From assembly GCF_000247695.1 (NCBI RefSeq), contig NW_004624734.1, positions 9,653,804 to 9,717,803 of the forward strand: a stretch of 64,000 bases of DNA. The letters run 5' to 3'. A program made the position numbers and the translations under genes. This DNA is from Heterocephalus glaber (Eukaryota; Chordata; Mammalia; Rodentia; Bathyergidae). Positions within the stretch are counted from its first letter, which is position 1. The number at the start of each line of letters is the position of its first letter. The notes below the pieces were generated by a model. It worked only from the letters and a program-made list of their open reading frames with translations. It did not search any database and had not been told where the DNA came from. This document shows, in pieces, positions 11,283 through 21,333 of the stretch.

Positions 11283-12100
11283 TCAGAGGGCAGACTTTTT
11301 GTAGAGGAAGTCTGGCTTGCTCGGAGACCTCCTTCCTCTGCTTATGGAATCTTCCCTTTCCAGATCTGTGCTTCTTTGAGCTCCAAGACCCAGGGACTCA
11401 CTGTCAGCCAGTCTTCTACTGGATCGCTCTTCTGGAGCTTCGGAGCTACATGCAGAATGTGAAGATGGTCTGGTAGGAGTCAGCCCAAAAGTCAAGTCAG
11501 TTTCTACTCCGGTTCATCCCCTGACATGGGCTGGATCATTACCAGCATTTTCTGGGGCTGCTAAAGGAAAGTCTGACCGTGGGGGAGGTTGCTCAACGAC
11601 ATCCAGACGAATCAGCTCACTCTTCTGTCTGTGTGGATGCCCATCAGAGGAAAGTGGATATTCTCTCCTCACTTCTTCCTGTTTTTTAGGAGAGGTCTGA
11701 CTAGGTTGGCAGGCTGACTTTAAGCCACTTGGTGATGCCTTATTGTGGCTATACAAATCGGGACCAAAATATCCACTGTGTGAAGGGGAAGGGGTGCGTC
11801 TGCCAGGAGCAGGAGTAGAAGGTCTGCAAGCAGCATTTGAGAAGTCATAGAAATCTGGGTATTCCTGCTGACTTTCTCTAGCATCTGTTTTTTGCTCTAG
11901 TGTATGTTTTTTCTGAGAAGTATGTGTATGTCTCTGTGGAATACATGAGAGATGCTGGGGAGGCCCTGTTCCTGCTTCAGAAACTGGCTGGCTTATTTCT
12001 GTGTCTGCAGCAAGTTCTGGAAGCCTCCTGTCCTTGAGTGACAGTGTGGATACCCCATTGCGATATCTGGCATCAGATCATTCAGCACAGGCTGTGTACA
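11283..12100 (-). CDS. BTBD7: BTBD7 exon 11 (terminal coding exon), with a 1-nt deletion and a premature TGA
   Basis: Acceptor TGTGTCTCAG at 12102-12101. The exon reads CTQPVLNDLMPDIAMG in phase and then slips: the next conserved residues (STLSLKDRRLPEL, ... DFYDFSNAACRPSTP, ... LYSHNKASPSGLKSA) are in a frame that needs one more G in the GGGG at 12056-12053. As written, translation would stop at TAA 11995-11993. In the restored frame there is also TGA at 11516-11514, where CGA (Arg, in HVRGR) is expected; it is a C-to-T change at a CpG. The genuine C-terminus SPSKPDFLYKKSAL ends at TGA 11285-11283. The region is Ser/Pro-rich and probably disordered. Confidence 0.92.
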
Positions 12101-12136
12101 CTGAGACACAAACAAAGGGGGAGGGTTAAAAAGAAA

Positions 12137-12304
12137 GCCCAGGGTGTGATGGCGCATGCCTGTAATCCCAGCACTCGGGAGGCTGAGGCAGGAGGATCAC
12201 TGTGAGTTCAGAGGCCAGCCTGGGGAACACTGTGAGTTCAGGGCCAGCCTGAACTACAAACGGAGACCCTGCCTCAAAAAAATCTAAAAACAAAAACAAA
12301 ACAA
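12137..12304 (+). repeat. B1 SINE 36 bp from the exon 11 acceptor
   Basis: CGCATGCCTGTAATCCCAGC, CTGAGGCAGGAGGATCACTG and a duplicated GTGAGTTCA-GGCCAGCCTG segment, then an A-rich tail. The duplicated internal segment recurs in the copy at 20755-20908. Confidence 0.9.
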
Positions 12305-12612
12305 AGGAAAGGGAAAGGGAAAAAAGGCCCAACAATTCCTCCTGGTCACTGAGTTTGTTTCCTGATGGTAAACGTAATACGTAATACTTGCTTAATTTAA
12401 GAATTTTTAAAATACAGAAAATTATAAAGCAGAAAAAACTCCTAACTTGCCCTACAGAGACAATCAGTTAACATTATGAAATATTTACTTCATCTTCAAT
12501 TTTCACAATCAGTGTACATATAATCCTGTCACTAAATTTTCTTTGTGATCACTATTTGAAATTACTGAATCATGTTCCACTATTAACTATTCTTCTACTA
12601 TTAGGTTATTTC

Positions 12613-12754
12613 CTTTTTTTGAGACAGCATCTTACCATATAGTCCATGGTTGGCCTTGAACTTGCTATGTAGCCCAGGCTGGGCCTGAACTCTGGATCCT
12701 CCTGCCTCAGCCTCTGGACTGCTTGCATTACAGGTGTGTGTCACTACACCCAGT
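12613..12754 (-). repeat. B1 SINE (minus)
   Basis: TTTTTTTGAGACAGCATCTT ... TCCTGCCTCAGCCTCTGGAC ... CACTACACCCAG. Confidence 0.88.
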
Positions 12755-13638
12755 TTTCAATTTTTTATTATAATCAAGACTACAATGAACGTACTAACAA
12801 GTTACCTTAAAGGGGGTTTAGGGGTCAGGAAGAGCAGAGAGAGCAGCTCAAGAGGGATAAGAATGTGAGAAAGGCTCTAGTTTGACTCCACATGTACACT
12901 AACCCATCGCTTCCAATAAGCCCTTTTTATTGAAGCTTCTCTGAACACATGTATTTTTCATATTTTTTTTCTATTCAATGCTACTGATAGCACATGATAC
13001 AGTAGGAAGACTTAAAAATCACTGTTTTTCTCAAATGTATTACATAAAGCAGTTCAACTTCAGCTGCAGTACAAAAGCAGGTGCAGAATCCTCTCAATTA
13101 CCACCTACTTGCCCTGGCTCCTGAGGCTCCAAGTCAAACAAGGAGCTGAAAGTGAGCTGGCCAGAGACAGAGACATGCATGAGAACTCGCTTTCTGCTTG
13201 TTTTCTGAGTGGGGAGTCTTTGCCACATCGGTCCTGCTGGTATGCCTCGCTCTAACTAATTTCTCTTAATTGTCCCACCAAAGCATTTGGTAAAACAGCA
13301 GTCAGGGACAGATTCTAGGCATGTGCTTGATCACATTAGGACACCGACGTGTCCATTTGTCCTGCTCAGTCACGACACTACTCCTTACACTGGCAACTAA
13401 GATAAGGGTGACGTTCTTTGTACCCATCTCGTACCTCCAGTCTCTTGGCTCCTGCCCTTTCCCAGAGGCTGATACTAGCTTTCTTCTCTCTCTCTTCACA
13501 CCCGTCTGTTGCATACGCTGAGCCTGTAGTAACACTTCCGAGCCTGGTCAGTCCCAGTGGGGCTCAGGGAGCCAAGGGAATAGTTTCTAGTAACCCATAC
13601 CCTTCCATTTGGGGCAAGTGACTTGGATGTTAACTTAC

Positions 13639-14088
13639 CATTTGTTTCTCAGAGGCTACTGCTACTGAGGCAGCAGCGGCTGCAGCAGCGGTGGCAACTG
13701 TCTGTCTCCCCAGTCCTGCGGTGGTGGTACAATCAGGTGGCGCTGCTTTAATACTTGGCAAATAGACTGGGGGAGGGCCAGCTTTGGGTGCTGTTCTGGA
13801 GTGAAACAGCGAATGATTACAGGGGTAAGAAAATGAACGTGAAGGGTGCTGACTAGGAGGTCTTTGTTTCCAGCCTGCTTTGAGTTGGTTATGGATTGGG
13901 GTGGCTGGAGGGTGGTATGGAGGGGCTGGTGGGGGCAAGGATGGATGGAAGGCCACAAAAGAGTCCAGGTCTGTAAACGTGGTTTCTGCAGTAGGGGTAC
14001 TGTTAGTGCAACATCTTCCAGGCTGTCTCATTGTCAGGAGTGGACTTTCATCCCCAAAACGTTCATCAGGAAAGAATTTGTGAGGGTT
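13639..14088 (-). CDS. BTBD7: BTBD7 exon 10: Pro/Ala-rich C-terminal region
   Basis: 450 nt, 150 codons, phase 0 at both ends; acceptor TTGTTTTAG, donor GTAAGT. Encodes NPHKFFPDERFGDESPLLTM, then a low-complexity segment with proline runs (LPPPAPPYHPPATP), PSRSFSYPCNHSLFHSRTAP, and an alanine run (TAAAAAAASVAVA) near its end. Probably disordered. The alanine run is a GCN repeat likely to vary between alleles. Frame intact. Confidence 0.92.
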
Positions 14089-15222
14089 CTAAAACAAGAT
14101 TAAAAAACAAAGGACATTTATTAGCAGATTTCATAGATGGCAATTTACAGGGTGAGAGAGTTAAGTCAAGTATCTAAGAAAACCACCTTTAACAAGAGTA
14201 TACGTTAATAGAATTTTCTAAGCCAGAAGCCCAGGGAAAAAATCACCTTAATAATAGTACGAAGGACAGAGAGCAGGCTAGGAAGCTTAAGATAGAGCTA
14301 TCTAGGAGAGCTGCCCTCCCGACTATTCCGGCAAGCAGGTCATCTCTTGCAAGACTAGGTAAGTACTTTAGGGATAGAAACCACAGCGGGGGAAAAATCC
14401 CCAACCAAACAAAAACCAAGAACCTTAAAATAGCCTGGTGCCTTGTCTAAGATGCCAGTGCCCTATTTACCCAGGATCAAGGCTGATGAAGTCTGAAGTC
14501 AGAGGCAAGAAGTTGTTTGTACCACTTGACCAGATGAAGTTAAATTTTACTCAAGGCTCTGATTTAGTGGCTGTGATCCCACTACTTTACAATCCTATCC
14601 TAGCTGCAAAACCAGTGGACTGGCCTTGTACCTGATAATTACTAGAGATGAGTTTTTTCTCTGCTAGGATTTTAGGCACTCATGCCATGATTCTTATGGT
14701 TGGGTTTGAACCTTTATGCAAAAAATTTGTTTTGAGGGAACAGAGAGGAAACGAGGGGTGCATACTGGAAACCTGCAAATATCATAGTAAATATAGTAAC
14801 CACAAATTCCAGTGACCAAACCAGTATTCGTGTGGTTCAGAATTTTCTACTTCCTATGCCATTTCTATTGGGATGGAACTTTGCAGAAGTCACCATTTGG
14901 ATGTTTGTTATGCACCAGAAACACAGGTGCTTTACGTACAGCACCTCCTGTCTTTCACAATTCTTTTTACAGGCAAGGAATCTGATGCTGAGTGGTGAAG
15001 CATCTTTATCCAAGTTAACCAACTAGTAAGCAGAAGAATCACTGTGTGCTCAGTCCATCCCACCATGCTGCCTCTTCCCAGGAGGAACCTGCAGGCTACC
15101 AGAGGTAGCAAAAGAGCATGTACAGAGAAAGAGCAGGCAGCCAGGGCTTCTGGGCATGTGTACCACTCTGGCTGGCCAATTATCAGGCATCCCTCTTTAA
15201 ATAGTTTAATGCCATGTTCTAC
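14089..15222 (-). other. BTBD7: BTBD7 intron 9
   Basis: GTAGAA...TTTTAG. Mostly unique sequence plus one MIR remnant near 14890-15030. Confidence 0.85.
14890..15030 (-). repeat. MIR remnant (minus)
   Basis: Antisense MIR pattern: TTTTTACAGGCAAGGAATCT followed by CCAAGTTAACCAACTAGTAA. Confidence 0.55.
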
Positions 15223-15401
15223 CTGCAAAAGCTCTGCAGCGGCATCTGCAAGCCCAAACTCCCTCAGCACTCGAATCTGGATCTCATAGCTGACAGTGGC
15301 ACCTTCCCCACAGTTCAGTGCATAGGCTCTCTGCACCTGCTCAGTGTGTCGTAGCTCCTGTAGGCGTCTGACCATGTCCTTCATGATGAGGAGACGAGGA
15401 A
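15223..15401 (-). CDS. BTBD7: BTBD7 exon 9
   Basis: 179 nt, phase 1 in and 0 out, acceptor CTCCTTCCAG, donor GTAGAA. Translation VPRLLIMKDMVRRLQELRHT, EQVQRAYALNCGEGATVSYE, IQIRVLREFGLADAAAELLQ; no difference from the remembered human exon. Likely helical (alternating hydrophobic/charged pattern), function not assigned. Confidence 0.93.
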
Positions 15402-15716
15402 CTGGAAGGAGAAAGATAGTATGTAGGAAAAATTCCTGAGCTACATAAAAGAATACCCAGTGAGCATAACAACAGCAACAAAAAACCAGCATGTGTTTTA
15501 TATCAGTATCTTCTCAAAAATTTTTTAAGATAGTAATTTAATTTCCTGCCAACGTATTAATTTGTATGTCTCTAGTTTTCAAGGCTTTAAAATTTCAATA
15601 CCAAACAAATCCTAGGTTGTATTATTTTTAGTCCACAGCTCAAATATAATTTACTTGCTTGTATTCTCTTCCCAATCTCAAGATATTTCCTAAGTCTTTT
15701 AAATATATTCATTCTC

Positions 15717-15790
15717 AGGACTGGGGATGTAGCTCAGTTGTAGAGTTACTGTGTGGTACGTGCAAGGGCCTGTTTCCATCCTCAGAAAAA
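15717..15790 (+). repeat. ID SINE (plus)
   Basis: GACTGGGGATGTAGCTCAGT, then TACGTGCAAGGGCCTG and an A-rich AAATA tail. Confidence 0.85.
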
Positions 15791-15923
15791 TAAACATAAA
15801 CAAAATAAATAAATATAAACAAATAAATAAACAATCTTTTATTTAAACAATTGAGTCCTGACTATGTACTCAGGGATTGGACTTAGGTATTGGGTATTTC
15901 ACAGAATGAAAGATGCAATCTCT

Positions 15924-16005
15924 TTTTCTTTTGGTAACAGGGATCGAACTCAGGGCCTTGCACTTGCGAGCCAGGCGCACTGCCACTGAGCTACATCCCC
16001 AGCCT
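15924..16005 (-). repeat. ID-like SINE with 16-bp target-site duplication
   Basis: Identical GAAAGATGCAATCTCT flanks at 15908-15923 and 16006-16021 bracket GGTAACAGGGATCGAACTCA ... GAGCTACATCCCCAGCCT. Confidence 0.92.
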
Positions 16006-16597
16006 GAAAGATGCAATCTCTACCCCCTAAAATGTCGTGCTGTGTTGACTTTAACTCAGTAAATGAGCACATTATGGGGTCAGAAATGCTCCTGGAGAGA
16101 AATAAACAAAGGGTGTTCAAAGCCTGAGAGGAAGAGGCACCCAGCCCAGACTTGGGGCAGAAAGGAAAGGTTTCTTACATAAAGGGAACTCCTTGTAGAG
16201 TCTCAAAGAATAAGGGAGAACTTGGCAGATGAAGAAATTGTGGAGTCCAAGAAGGACTAGGTGCGTATACAACATACACGCAAGACAGTCCAGCCCCAGT
16301 AGCTGGCCTGCCAGCAGTAGGGCTCAGTTATGTAAGCCAGCAAGTGTTAAGAGAAGAGCCTGGGAAGACGAGCAAGGACAGATCATGGTTATTACAGAAT
16401 TTAATTGCATCCTGTAGTCAACGGCAGGATGAGAGCAGTGGTGTGCTGAGTGTACTGTGACATTATGCAAGGCAAGGGGAGGCAAACTGGCCTTCGGCTA
16501 AACCAAGTTAGCCACCTATTCTTCTATGGAAAGTTTTATTGGCACACACCCCTACTCATTCATTAGGTATTGTCTATGGCTGTGTGACAGCTAAGTA

Positions 16598-16796
16598 CAG
16601 TGGTACCTTGGTTCACAAGCTTAATTTGTTCAGTTTTGAAAAAGACAGCCATGTTTGTGTTTGCATGGGAAAGATGGCTGTGGTTGTGTTTGTCCCTTGA
16701 TGCAGTTTACAAATAAAAACAAAATTTTGTCAAACGCTTCTGTTTGCACACCAAATTCTATGCAAACAAAAGTGTTCGTGAACTGAAGCACCACTG
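16598..16796. mobile_element. Palindromic MITE-like element, copy 1
   Basis: Begins CAGTGGTACCTTGGTTCACA and ends TTCGTGAACTGAAGCACCACTG, its imperfect inverse, after a TA dinucleotide (the right-hand TA appears mutated to TG). Interior arms are also complementary: TTTGTTTGCATGGG against TGCAAACAAA. No coding capacity. The TA target and CAGTG ends suggest a Tc1/mariner or pogo (Tigger)-type non-autonomous element. A second full copy is at 34128-34329. Confidence 0.75.
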
Positions 16797-17039
16797 TGGT
16801 TGTGATAAAGACTATATGGCCCACAGAGTCTAAAATATCTATGATCTGGTCTTTAAAGAAAAAGTACATCAACCCTAGGGGAAAGAGCAGAATATCAATT
16901 AAGAATGTGAGCTAAGGCTGTGGCCACACGGCTAGAGAGAGGTGATGAAGTCTATAAATAGTTGTGATATAAACTGACTGGAGTGCTGACAGAATATTAC
17001 TTTTAGGGGAAAGTGGAGCCAGGGTTTATGAAGTGCTTA

Positions 17040-17230
17040 TTTTGTGCCAAGCAAACTCCTAAGCATATTACTCATGATACTTCATTAAATCCTCACAACA
17101 ATCCTTGAGAGGAGACATTATCCCCATTTCACAGATGAGGAAATTAATGTTCAGGGGAGAAAACAGATTGTTCAAAGTCACACAAATAAAGTGGCAGAAC
17201 CAGGATCCGAGTCCATCAATCTTCTCCAAT
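17040..17230 (-). repeat. MIR SINE (minus)
   Basis: CCTCACAACAATCCTTGAGA, ATCCCCATTTCACAGATGAG and AAAGTCACACAAATAAAGTG follow the antisense MIR consensus. Confidence 0.75.
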
Positions 17231-17674
17231 AGTCTACACAGCCTTTCATTAGAGAGGTGGGCAAGCATGTGGGAAACACCTAGGGTGACACCAGAACAGG
17301 ACCACACCTCAGTAGCTAAACTAGTGATGAGTCTTATTACCATGAGCATATGTCATTGTGAATGTTTTGGGGCTTTTCTGATTACATTCTAAGACAAAAT
17401 TATGGTGATTTCAACTGCATTAACTTAAGCCTAAAAAACTACTACCAAACCTTTAAAATCTGCACAAGTCAGCTAAGCAAATATTTCTCTTCATTCTGTT
17501 ATTCAAAGTATACCTTAAGTACAAGGCACCAGACCTAAAATAAAATGTATGCATTCAATGAAAAGTTCTGCCATCACTGTCTTTTATCCTTTACTGAAAC
17601 AGATATTTACAAGAAGAAAGGAATGGTGCCATTTTCACTGCTATAGTTTGCTGAGTTTTATTTATTTTTACTTT

Positions 17675-17805
17675 ATTCACTTTTTGGAGACAGGGTTTTG
17701 CTATGTTGCCTAGTCTTAGTCTCAAACTCCCAGGCCTAAGTGCGCCTCTCACTTCAGCCACCTGAGTAACTGGAACTACAGGCGTGTGTCAGCAGGCCCA
17801 GCTGT
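17675..17805 (-). repeat. B1 SINE, old (minus)
   Basis: TTGGAGACAGGGTTTTGCTA ... ACTACAGGCGTGTGTCAGCA. Confidence 0.75.
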
Positions 17806-18668
17806 TGGTCTTTATTTTGCATTTTGCAATTGCTAAGGCAATTGGCAAGAGCTAGAAAGTGCTGACCACCAGATTTTTCTTACCTTAGAAATTAACATTA
17901 GAGATCACAAGTTAAAGCCATTATTAACTGACTGATGCTCAGGTGTTTCTGGACATGATAGCTATACCTCAATCTATGGCCAATTCCCCCACAGTTGTAA
18001 GACACAAGTCTACACTTTGGTAAACTTCACAGAGAACAGCCTGGAAAACTGAGCCTCTTGGGAACCAAGAGTGATCACATTTTGGGGGGCCGCCGGCAGA
18101 TTCAACGGTGTAAGTTCATATTACTCTACCAAAGGTTATTACTGTATGTGGAAAATATGCTACAGTGATGAAAATATCTGTATTCCTTTAAACAAGTGGT
18201 TTTCAACAGAGGTGATTTTGCCCCATAGGGCACATGTGGCAATGTCTAGAAATACAAGCTTCAAAACAGTGTTACAAAGGTAGGGGTGTATGTGTGTGTG
18301 CACACACATGTGCTACTGGCATCTAGGGAATACAGGCTGGGTGTTGATAACAACCATCCACTATACACAGGACAGCTCTCTACCATGTAGGATTATTCAG
18401 CTCTAACAAATAGGGCCAGGGCTGAGAAACCTTAGGCTCAAGTGAAAAACTTATTAATGATTATTTCAATTATGCACATTTATTAAGATAAAATACAAAA
18501 CAAAAATAATAGCTTATAAATATTTAATCTTTAAGAACAATGCATAAAGAGTCCTGAAATGTGGAATTAAGTGTGCATGTACACACACGAGTCCAAATAT
18601 CAGCAATCACAAAAAAATGTAAGATTGTTCATTTAAATATAAATGCTTCATAAAAGGACCTAGCTTAC

Positions 18669-18858
18669 CTGGAATTTCATTGGCTACAACTGAAGGAGGG
18701 CTTGACTGGTTAGTGCTGATCTGCTGGTGGCTGATCATGTGGCAACACTGTGGCACAGCATTGCCGACCATGTAAAGCGTGTCTGGCACGTTGGACATTC
18801 TAACCATTCGCAAGCGCACGAGGTCTGTTTGTTCCACCATCATCTCGTCTAGCACTGA
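18669..18858 (-). CDS. BTBD7: BTBD7 exon 8
   Basis: 190 nt, phase 0 in and 1 out, acceptor CTGTTTTAG, donor GTAAGC. Encodes SVLDEMMVEQTDLVRLRMVR, then MSNVPDTLYMVGNAVPQCCH and MISHQQISTNQSSPPSVVAN, EIP. Frame open throughout. Two conservative-looking changes from the human sequence as remembered (VGNAV, ISTNQ). Confidence 0.93.
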
Positions 18859-18978
18859 CTAAAACAGAAATTCAGGGTGAAGAGAATTGGTCAACCCTAA
18901 ATCATAAATGAAGCAGGATTATGATTTTTACCATATATAAAGGGAATTCATTTATTGTTTATCATTTAAGAAGTTTTA

Positions 18979-19065
18979 TTTATTTATTTTCAGTACTGGG
19001 AATCAAACTCAGGACCTTGCACTTGCCAGGCAGGCGTGGTGTCACTGAGCTACATCTCTGGCCCT
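18979..19065 (-). repeat. ID-like SINE (minus)
   Basis: CAGTACTGGGAATCAAACTC ... CACTGAGCTACATCTCTGGC between near-identical GAAGTTTTA flanks. Confidence 0.85.
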
Positions 19066-19184
19066 TATGAAGTTTTAAATTAGTGGTGAAAAGAGAAAAT
19101 ACTCCTACTTCTTTAATTTCTAAAAACTCTTTCTGGAGTATCTTTCTAAAGACACAATCATCCTCTAAAAAAAAAAAAATCTGC

Positions 19185-19250
19185 TTTTTTTGTTTGTTTT
19201 GGTACCCGGGATCAAGCTCGGGACCTTCTGCTTGCAAGGCAGGCAGTGAA
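19185..19250 (-). repeat. ID-like SINE, truncated (minus)
   Basis: GGTACCCGGGATCAAGCTCG ... GCTTGCAAGGCAGGCAGTG, flanked by TCTGCTTTT; lacks the tRNA 5' end. Confidence 0.8.
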
Positions 19251-19817
19251 ATGAAAATTCTGCTTTTAATTATAAGTTTCTGAAATTTGAAGGTCATAAA
19301 ATTATTCAGAAGTAAGTTATACACAAAATTATTATAAAGAAAACAATGTAAACATGTGCTAAGTATCAGATCCAATAAAAATGTTCAAAATATTAAAAAC
19401 TGATACTAAACTTAACACATCTACTTTTGTTAAATCAGTTTCAAGCACATCTATCTCATCTAACTCCAGAACAACCAAAATGAGATGCTATGTAAACATT
19501 TTCCACGTATACTGGGGGAAATCATCCTCTCAGTCAGCGGTGGGCACAGCCCTCTGAGGAACAGGGAAGCTCCAGAGAACCACCTGACTGCTTTCAGCTA
19601 CCCCAGTCTGGAGACAAAGGAAACAAGGTTGGTCAAGGCCAGATCTGACTTCTGTGAAGGCCTCAGCTACATGAGTAACATTAAGCACTGCATTTATTTA
19701 TAAAGACCAGATCCAACCATTCTTTTTCCTGTTTTAGAACTATTAAAAATGCTAGCCATCCAATAAAAGGTATATTAACCTAGTCAATAAAATAGATTTC
19801 TCACAAATCCTTTATTT

Positions 19818-19906
19818 TTTTATTTTTATTTTTTTGGTACTGGGGATCGAACTTGGGACCTTGCGCTTGTGAGGCAGGCACCAGAACCACTGAGCTAAAT
19901 CCCTGG
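19818..19906 (-). repeat. ID-like SINE with target-site duplication (minus)
   Basis: GGTACTGGGGATCGAACTTG ... CACTGAGCTAAATCCCTGG, bracketed by CACAAATCCTTTATTT copies. Confidence 0.9.
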
Positions 19907-20078
19907 CACAAATCCTTTATTTTGATATTGGAAATTCTAGAAATTAAAACAAGAAAAAAATTTAAGTCAACTTCATTCTATGCCACAGCACATTATTTTG
20001 CCTGTTAGAATTTATTTCAGAAAAGTTGCTAGTGATTCTTGATTTTAAAGACTGTTAGCTACTCAAAAGGTCATCCCA

Positions 20079-20157
20079 GGGCTGGGGATTTAGCTCAGTG
20101 GTTCTGGCGCCTGCCATGCAAGCGCAAGGTCCCAAGTTCCAGCCCCGGTACCAAAAA
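20079..20157 (+). repeat. ID-like SINE with target-site duplication (plus)
   Basis: GGGATTTAGCTCAGTGGTTC ... CAAGCGCAAGGTCCC and A-tail; flanked by AAAGGTCATCCCA repeats. Confidence 0.92.
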
Positions 20158-20212
20158 AAAGGTCATCCCAAAGTTTTTATGTGTGAATACATCGTTAAAA
20201 ATTATAGGGTTT

Positions 20213-20302
20213 AGGGCCGGGGATTTAGCTCAGTGGTTCTGCTGCCTGCCTCACAAGCGCAAGGTCCCCAGTTCGATCCCTGGTACCAAAAAAAAAAAAA
20301 AA
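20213..20302 (+). repeat. ID-like SINE (plus), identical in body to the copy at 20658
   Basis: GGGATTTAGCTCAGTGGTTC, TGCTGCCTGCCTCACAAGCG, ... GGTACC and A14. The body matches the copy after the sequence gap base for base. Confidence 0.92.
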
Positions 20303-20386
20303 TAATTCATATGATTTAAATATGAAGGATTCCATAAAAATAAATATGTTTGTTATGAAATAAAAAGTGACTACATTAAGAAATTT

Positions 20387-20484
20387 TGGGCCGGGGATTT
20401 AACTCACTGGCACTGTGACTCCCTTGCAAGTGCAAGGTCCTAGGTTCAATCCCTGGTACCTCAAAAAAAAAAAGAAAGAAAGAA
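20387..20484 (+). repeat. ID-like SINE (plus)
   Basis: GGGATTTAACTCACTGGCAC ... GTGCAAGGTCCTAGGTTCAA, tail of A and GAAA units. Confidence 0.9.
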
Positions 20485-20490
20485 ATGTCA

Positions 20491-20557
20491 CTCTGGGAAG
20501 TACAATACCTTTCAAAACAATACATCAGTCTACTCTGGGAAATACAATATCTTTCTT
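20491..20557. repeat. 42-bp tandem repeat running into the gap
   Basis: CTCTGGGAAGTACAATACCT at 20491 recurs as CTCTGGGAAATACAATATCT at 20533 (period 42), and the second unit is cut by the run of N. The gap may therefore hide further units. Confidence 0.7.
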
Positions 20558-20657
20558 NNNNNNNNNNNNNNNNNNNNNNNNNNNNNNNNNNNNNNNNNNN
20601 NNNNNNNNNNNNNNNNNNNNNNNNNNNNNNNNNNNNNNNNNNNNNNNNNNNNNNNNN
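20558..20657. other. Assembly gap, exactly 100 N
   Basis: A round-number gap between a tandem repeat and the start of a SINE; true size is unknown. Confidence 0.99.
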
Positions 20658-20744
20658 CGGGGATTTAGCTCAGTGGTTCTGCTGCCTGCCTCACAAGCGC
20701 AAGGTCCCCAGTTCGATCCCTGGTACCAAAAAAAAAAAAAAAAA
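20658..20744 (+). repeat. ID-like SINE (plus), 5' edge in the gap
   Basis: Starts CGGGGATTTAGCTCAGTGGT directly after the gap; A18 tail. Confidence 0.92.
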
Positions 20745-20754
20745 TTACAGGGTT

Positions 20755-20908
20755 TTGCCAGGCATGGTGCTGCACACCTGTGATCCCAGCACTCAGGAGG
20801 CAGAGGCAGGAGGATCACTGTGAGTTCGAAGCCAGCCTGGGCTACATTGTGAGTTCAAGGCCAGCCTAAACTACACAGTGAGACCATGTCTCAAAGAAAA
20901 AAAGAAAA
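20755..20908 (+). repeat. B1 SINE with 14-bp target-site duplication
   Basis: GCCAGGCATGGTGCTGCACA ... AGACCATGTCTCAAAG; AAAATTACAGGGTT flanks it on both sides (about 20741 and 20910). Confidence 0.92.
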
Positions 20909-21250
20909 CAAAATTACAGGGTTTCACTGTTGTTATCTTATTTTTTGGGAGAAATTTTGTTACAGTATACATAACGCTAATTACTTACTAGGCTTGAAAT
21001 TTTGTCTTAGTTTGTACACTAATTCTAAAACTAAAGCCAACTCTCAAAAGTCAACTATTATAGAACTATAAGAGATGTGTTTAGTTTATCAAGGAAGACA
21101 AAATGAATGGAATTCTTTCAGAACATTTTCCCCATCCTCAAGATCATAACATACTGACAACTATTTCAGTAACATGCTAACAATTTGCAAGGCAATTACT
21201 TTACAAGGGAACATCATGAGAAAAATGCATTTTAATATGGTCTAAGTTTT

Positions 21251-21333
21251 TTTTGTGTGTGATACTGGAGGTCGAATTCAGGACCTTCCGCTTGTATGGC
21301 AGGTTCGGCACCACTGAGCTAAATCTCCAGCCT
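21251..21333 (-). repeat. ID-like SINE with target-site duplication (minus)
   Basis: GATACTGGAGGTCGAATTCA ... CACTGAGCTAAATCTCCAGC between GGTCTAAGTTTT copies. Confidence 0.9.

Larger units (their letters stand above)
12101..13638 (-). other. BTBD7: BTBD7 intron 10
   Basis: GTAAGT...CTCAG. Holds two B1 SINEs in opposite orientation; the remainder shows no gene. Confidence 0.85.
15402..18668 (-). other. BTBD7: BTBD7 intron 8
   Basis: GTAAGC...TTCCAG. Contains two ID SINEs, a palindromic DNA-transposon-like element, a MIR and a B1. Confidence 0.85.

Noticed and set aside
14932..15492. A stand-alone 186-codon ORF
   Set aside because: Only 15223-15401 is coding (BTBD7 exon 9); the rest is intron read-through on either side.
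20079..20302. tRNA genes suggested by A- and B-box-like sequences
   Set aside because: They are tRNA-derived SINE copies with A-tails and target duplications; the cloverleaf is not preserved.
20415..20823. Open frames across the first N gap
   Set aside because: Made of SINE sequence plus 100 N; no gene.
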